The notes under the pieces: model-generated | Seen by the model: only the letters and a program-made list of their open reading frames with translations | The model's database searches: none | Told to the model about the DNA's origin: nothing | Source of the DNA: Pristionchus mayeri | Taxonomy: Eukaryota > Nematoda > Chromadorea > Rhabditida > Neodiplogasteridae | Assembly (NCBI GenBank): GCA_036245805.1 | Contig: BTRK01000004.1 | Coordinates: 34,023,541 to 34,087,540 of the forward strand | Reading direction: 5' to 3' | Length of the DNA: 64,000 nt | Made by a program: the position numbers and the translations under genes | Part shown: piece by piece, positions 59,584-64,000 of the stretch | Position numbering within the stretch: the stretch's first letter is position 1 | How the letters are laid out: each line of letters starts with the position of its first letter

Positions 59584-61728
59584 GGCTTGAGCTCTGCTAT
59601 TTCCTCGGGTATAGTCGCAAAAGTTTCGACTTCTGTGACTGTAGGCGAGTCGTTACCGCTTGGCTCGCCTGTTCAATGGAAGTGCTGTTGAGGATATCCA
59701 AACGCATTCACACCACTATCTTCTCTATCCGTTCAATTCTCCCCTGATCATCTAGCTCCTCCTTAGTTGTGTCTTTAGTTCTTTCTCAATCTCTTCCTGA
59801 ATAGTTCCCTATATTGTGCTATGGCTTGAGCTCTGCTATTTCCTCGGGTATAGTCGCAAAAGTTTCGACTTCTGTGACTGTAGGCGAGTCGTTACCGCTT
59901 GGCTCGCCTGTTCAATGGAGGTGCTGTTGAGGATATCCAAACTCATTCACACTACTATCTTCTCTATCCGTTCAATTCTCCCCTGATCCTCTAGCTCCTA
60001 ATTAGTTGTGTCTTTAGTTCTTTCTCAATCTCTTCCTCAATAGTTCCCCATATTGTGCTATGGCTTGAGCTCTGCTATTTCCTCGGGTATAGTCCCAAAA
60101 TTTTCGACTTCTGTGACTGTAGGCGAGTCGTTACGGCTTGGCTCGCCTGTTCAATGGAGGTGCTGTTGAGGATATCCAAACTCATTTACCACTATCTCTC
60201 TATCCGTTCAATTCTCCCCTGATCCTTTAGCTCCTCATTAGTTGTGTCTTTAGTTCTTTCTCAATCTCTTCCTCAATAGTTCCCCATATTGTGCTATGGC
60301 TTGAGCTCTGCTATTTCCTCGGGTATAGTCGCAAAAGTTTCGACTTCTGTGACTGTAGGCGAGTCGTTACCGCTTGGCTCGCCTGTTCAATGGAAGTGCT
60401 GTTGAGGATATCCAAACGCATTCACACCACTATCTTCTCTATCCGTTCAATTCTCCCCTGATCATCTAGCTCCTCCTTAGTTGTGTCTTTAGTTCTTTCT
60501 CAATCTCTTCCTGAATAGTTCCCTATATTGTGCTATGGCTTGAGCTCTGCTATTTCCTCGGGTATAGTCGCAAAAGTTTCGACTTCTGTGATTGTAGGCG
60601 AGTCGTTACCGCTTGGCTCGCCTGTTCAATGGAGGTGCTGTTGAGGATATCCAAACTCATTCACACTACTATCTTCTCTATCCGTTCAATTCTCCCCTGA
60701 TCATCTAGCTCCTAATTAGTTGTGTCTTTAGTTCTTTCTCAATCTCTTCCTCAATAGTTCCCCATATTGTGCTATGGCTTGAGCTCTGCTATTTCCTCGG
60801 GTATAGTCGCAAAAGTTTCGACTTCTGTGACTGTAGGCGAGTCGTTACGGCTTGGCTCGCCTGTTCAATGGAGGTGCTGTTGAGGATATCCAAACTCATT
60901 TACCACTATCTCTCTATCCGTTCAATTCTCCCCTGATCCTTTAGCTCCTCATTAGTTGTGTCTTTAGTTCTTTCTCAATCTCTTCCTCAATAGTTCCCCA
61001 TATTGTGCTATGGCTTGAGCTCTGCTATTTCCTCGGGTATAGTCGCAAAAGTTTCGACTTCTGTGACTGTAGGCGAGTCGTTACCGCTTGGCTCGCCTGT
61101 TCAATGGAAGTGCTGTTGAGGATATCCAAACGCATTCACACCACTATCTTCTCCATCCGTTCAATTCTCCCCTGATCATCTAGCTCCTCCTTAGTTGTGT
61201 CTTTAGTTCTTTCTCAATCTCTTCCTGAATAGTTCCCTATATTGTGCTATGGCTTGAGCTCTGCTATTTCCTCGGGTATAGTCGCAAAAGTTTCGACTTC
61301 TGTGATTGTAGGCGAGTCGTTACCGCTTGGCTCGCCTGTTCAATGGAGGTGCTGTTGAGGATATCCAAACTCATTCACACTACTATCTTCTCTATCCGTT
61401 CAATTCTCCCCTGATCATCTAGCTCCTAATTAGTTGTGTCTTTAGTTCTTTCTCAATCTCTTCCTCAATAGTTCCCCATATTGTGCTATGGCTTGAGCTC
61501 TGCTATTTCCTCGGGTATAGTCGCAAAATTTTCGACTTCTGTGACTGTAGGCGAGTCGTTACCGCTTGGCTCGCCTGTTCAATGGAAGTGCTGTTGAGGA
61601 TATCCAAACGCATTCACACCACTATCTTCTCTATCCGTTCAATTCTCCCCTGATCATCTAGCTCCTCCTTAGTTGTGTCTTTAGTTCTTTCTCAATCTCT
61701 TCCTGAATAGTTCCCTATATTGTGCTAT
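59584..61728. repeat. 3-mer higher-order repeat, 714 bp, three copies
   Basis: TTCCCTATATTG (CCCTAT at 59807, 60521, 61235) and GTGATTGTAGG (GATTGTAG at 60590 and 61304) are 714 bp apart. The third monomer of each unit changes: GTCCCAAAATTTT at 60062, GTTTCG/GTTACGG at 60776, and a chimeric monomer at 61490. A further CCCTAT at 61713 marks the start of the next unit. Confidence 0.9.
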
Positions 61729-64000
61729 GGCTTGAGCTCTGCTATTTCCTCGGGTATAGTCGCAAAATTTTCGACTTCTGTGACTGTAGGCGAGTCGTTA
61801 CGGCTTGGCTCGCCTGTTCAATGGAGGTGCTGTTGAAGATATCCAAACTCATTTACCACTATCTCTCTATCCGTTCAATTCTCCCCTGATCCTTTAGCTC
61901 CTCATTAGTTGTGTCTTTAGTTCTTTCTCAATCTCTTCCTCAATAGTTCCCCATATTGTGCTATGGCTTGAGCTCTGCTATTTCCTCGGGTATAGTCGCA
62001 AAAGTTTCGACTTCTGTGACTGTAGGCGAGTCGTTACCGCTTGGCTCGCCTGTTCAATGGAGGTGCTGTTGAGGATATCCAAACTCATTCACACTACTAT
62101 CTTCTCTATCCGTTCAATTCTCCCCTGATCCTCCAGCTCCTAATTAGTTGTGTCTTTAGTTCTTTCTCAATCTCTTCCTCAATAGTTCCCCATATTGTGC
62201 TATGGCTTGAGCTCTGCTATTTCCTCGGGTATAGTCGCAAAAGTTTCGACTTCTGTGACTGTAGGCGAGTCGTTACCGCTTGGCTCGCCTGTTCAATGGA
62301 AGTGCTGTTGAGGATATCCAAACGCATTCACACCACTATCTTCTCTATCCGTTCAATTCTCCCCTGATCCTTTAGCTCCTCATTAGTTGTGTCTTTAGTT
62401 CTTTCTCAATCTCTTCCTCAATAGTTCCCCATATTGTGCTATGGCTTGAGCTCTGCTATTTCCTCGGGTATAGTCGCAAAAGTTTCGACTTCTGTGACTG
62501 TAGGCGAGTCGTTACCGCTTGGCTCGCCTGTTCAATGGAGGTGCTGTTGAGGATATCCAAACTCATTCACACTACTATCTTCTCTATCCGTTCAATTCTC
62601 CCCTGATCCTCTAGCTCCTAATTAGTTGTGTCTTTAGTTCTTTCTCAATCTCTTCCTCAATAGTTCCCCATATTGTGCTATGGCTTGAGCTCTGCTATTT
62701 CCTCGGGTATAGTCGCAAAATTTTCGACTTCTGTGACTGTAGGCGAGTCGTTACGGCTTGGCTCGCCTGTTCAATGGAGGTGCTGTTGAAGATATCCAAA
62801 CTCATTTACCACTATCTCTCTATCCGTTCAATTCTCCCCTGATCCTTTAGCTCCTCATTAGTTGTGTCTTTAGTTCTTTCTCAATCTCTTCCTCAATAGT
62901 TCCCCATATTGTGCTATGGCTTGAGCTCTGCTATTTCCTCGGGTATAGTCGCAAAAAGTTTCGACTTCTGTGACTGTAGGCGAGTCGTTACCGCTTGGCT
63001 CGCCTGTTCAATGGAGGTGCTGTTGAGGATATCCAAACTCATTCACACTACTATCTTCTCTATCCGTTCAATTCTCCCCTGATCCTCCAGCTCCTAATTA
63101 GTTGTGTCTTTAGTTCTTTCTCAATCTCTTCCTCAATAGTTCCCCATATTGTGCTATGGCTTGAGCTCTGCTATTTCCTCGGGTATAGTCGCAAAAGTTT
63201 CGACTTCTGTGACTGTAGGCGAGTCGTTACGGCTTGGCTCGCCTGTTAAATGGAGGTGCTGTTGAAGATATCCAAACTCATTTACCACTATCTCTCTATC
63301 CGTTCAATTCTCCCCTGATCCTTTAGCTCCTCATTAGTTGTGTCTTTAGTTCTTTCTCAATCTCTTCCTCAATAGTTCCCCATATTGTGCTATGGCTTGA
63401 GCTCTGCTATTTCCTCGGGTATAGTCGCAAAAGTTTCGACTTCTGTGACTGTAGGCGAGTCGTTACCGCTTGGCTCGCCTGTTCAATGGAGGTGCTGTTG
63501 AGGATATCCAAACTCATTCACACTACTATCTTCTCTATCCGTTCAATTCTCCCCTGATCCTCTAGCTCCTAATTAGTTGTGTCTTTAGTTCTTTCTCAAT
63601 CTCTTCCTCAATAGTTCCCCATATTGTGCTATGGCTTGAGCTCTGCTATTTCCTCGGGTATAGTCGCAAAATTTTCGACTTCTGTGACTGTAGGCGAGTC
63701 GTTACGGCTTGGCTCGCCTGTTCAATGGAGGTGCTGTTGAGGATATCCAAACTCATTTACCACTATCTCTCTATCCGTTCAATTCTCCCCTGATCCTTTA
63801 GCTCCTCATTAGTTGTGTCTTTAGTTCTTTCTCAATCTCTTCCTCAATAGTTCCCCATATTGTGCTATGGCTTGAGCTCTGCTATTTCCTCGGGTATAGT
63901 CGCAAAAGTTTCGACTTCTGTGACTGTAGGCGAGTCGTTACCGCTTGGCTCGCCTGTTCAATGGAAGTGCTGTTGAGGATATCCAAACGCATTCACACCA
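61729..64000. repeat. Right end: GTTACGG/CTCATTTACC and CTAATTAG monomers, copy of ~58 kb
   Basis: Ten monomers, the last incomplete at the window edge. The block from 62443 is the 4760-bp-offset copy of 57683 onward. CCTCCAGCTCC occurs at about 62130 and 63085, close to a 4-mer step (anchors 61729 and 62682, 953 bp apart). The final monomer (63869) has GGAAGTG and so departs from the monomer at 59109. The array continues beyond the window. Confidence 0.88.

Larger units (their letters stand above)
1..64000. repeat. Tandem satellite array, ~237-bp monomer, spans entire window
   Basis: The anchor GGCTTGAG (with a few point variants such as GGCATGAG, GGTTTGAG, GGCTTGGG) recurs 270 times, always on the + strand, first at 26 and last at 63869, giving a mean spacing of 237.3 bp. 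Most intervals are 233-239 bp. The common length states come from three places: the CCCC-to-TATGG junction (14, 13 or 12 nt), CACACCACTATCTTCTC versus CACCACTATCTCTC (3 nt), and CTCAATCTCTTCC versus CTTATCTCTTTC (1 nt). The array runs off both ends. No gene, RNA gene or transposon is present, and no strand switch occurs. Organisation of this kind is typical of eukaryotic constitutive heterochromatin, including centromeres; the location and species are not determinable here. Family identity is unrecognised. Confidence 0.98.

Noticed and set aside
1..64000. CENP-B box (TTCG-4-A-2-CGGG)
   Set aside because: Neither TTCGACTTCTG nor CCTCGGGTATAG on either strand satisfies the required spacing. No monomer variant I read creates it.
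1..64000. CRISPR array or bacterial repeat locus
   Set aside because: The period (~237 bp) has no alternation of short constant repeats with unique spacers. Variation is scattered as point and block variants, and there are no cas-like genes.

Overview
The whole 64,000-base window is one uninterrupted tandem satellite array. I located a fixed anchor (GGCTTGAG and its point variants) 270 times, all on the + strand, from position 26 to 63869. The 269 intervals average 237.3 bp. Intervals run from 230 to 244 bp, plus one of 265 bp that carries a short insertion. I found no gene, RNA gene, transposon, microsatellite block, CRISPR array or single-copy segment. The only bases that do not align to the monomer are 27 bases at 41551-41577. 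This is what a megabase-scale heterochromatic (centromeric, pericentromeric, subtelomeric, or sex/B-chromosome) satellite of a eukaryote looks like. The sequence alone does not identify the species, and I do not recognise the monomer.

A monomer of the long form (239 bp, e.g. 265-503) is about 46% GC. Its left half is CpG-containing, with a 7-bp inverted repeat (AGGCGAG / CTCGCCT, 14-nt spacer) and a smaller bulged stem (AGTCG / CGACT). Its right half is pyrimidine-rich. Variation sits in a few discrete blocks: the CCCC-to-TATGG junction, CAAAA(C/G/T)ATTCG or GTTTCG, ACTGTAGG or ACTATAGG or ACTAGG or ACTGTATGCGAA, GTTACCG or GTTACGG or GTAACCG, CGCATTCACACCAC or CTCATTCACCAC or CTCATTCACACTAC or CTCATTTACCAC, and CTCTAGCTCC or CATCTAGCTCC or CCTTTAGCTCC or CTCTCGCTCC. 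Monomers are combinations of these blocks.

The monomers are arranged in a patchwork of higher-order repeats (HORs) whose multiplicity changes along the window. From left to right: an 8-mer (1912 bp, 265-4088); a 7-mer (1671 bp, 4089-7669); a mosaic (7670-11692); a unit with a variable number of one monomer type (11693-15241); a 4/5/6-mer family (15242-20474); a mosaic with a 9-monomer duplication (20475-22605); a 5-mer (1179 bp, 22606-24493); 4- and 6-mers (24494-28517); a 4-mer (945 bp, 28518-30406); a 4/5-mer (30407-33718); mosaics and a 947-bp 4-mer (33719-39155); a 7-mer (1662 bp, 39156-41791); a 12-mer whose second copy has 11 monomers (2845 and 2609 bp, 41792-47245); a 7-mer (1660 bp, 47961-51280); a 4-mer (947 bp, 53178-55071); a 6-mer (1428 bp, 55305-57921); a 3-mer (714 bp, 59584-61728); and a 20-monomer duplication (4760-bp spacing) linking about 57.7-58.9 kb to 62.4-63.7 kb.

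Many variants are private to one stretch. Examples are GTCATTAG only left of about 20.2 kb, GTATGCGAATCG only at 27.6-33.1 kb, and the CCCCATATTGTATATGG junction only at 27.1-37.5 kb. I infer repeated local amplification by unequal exchange or gene conversion, with chimeric monomers as by-products. The most informative single event is the 27-base insertion at 41551-41577. It carries an inverted copy of 10 bases of the same monomer, as expected from fold-back templated repair.
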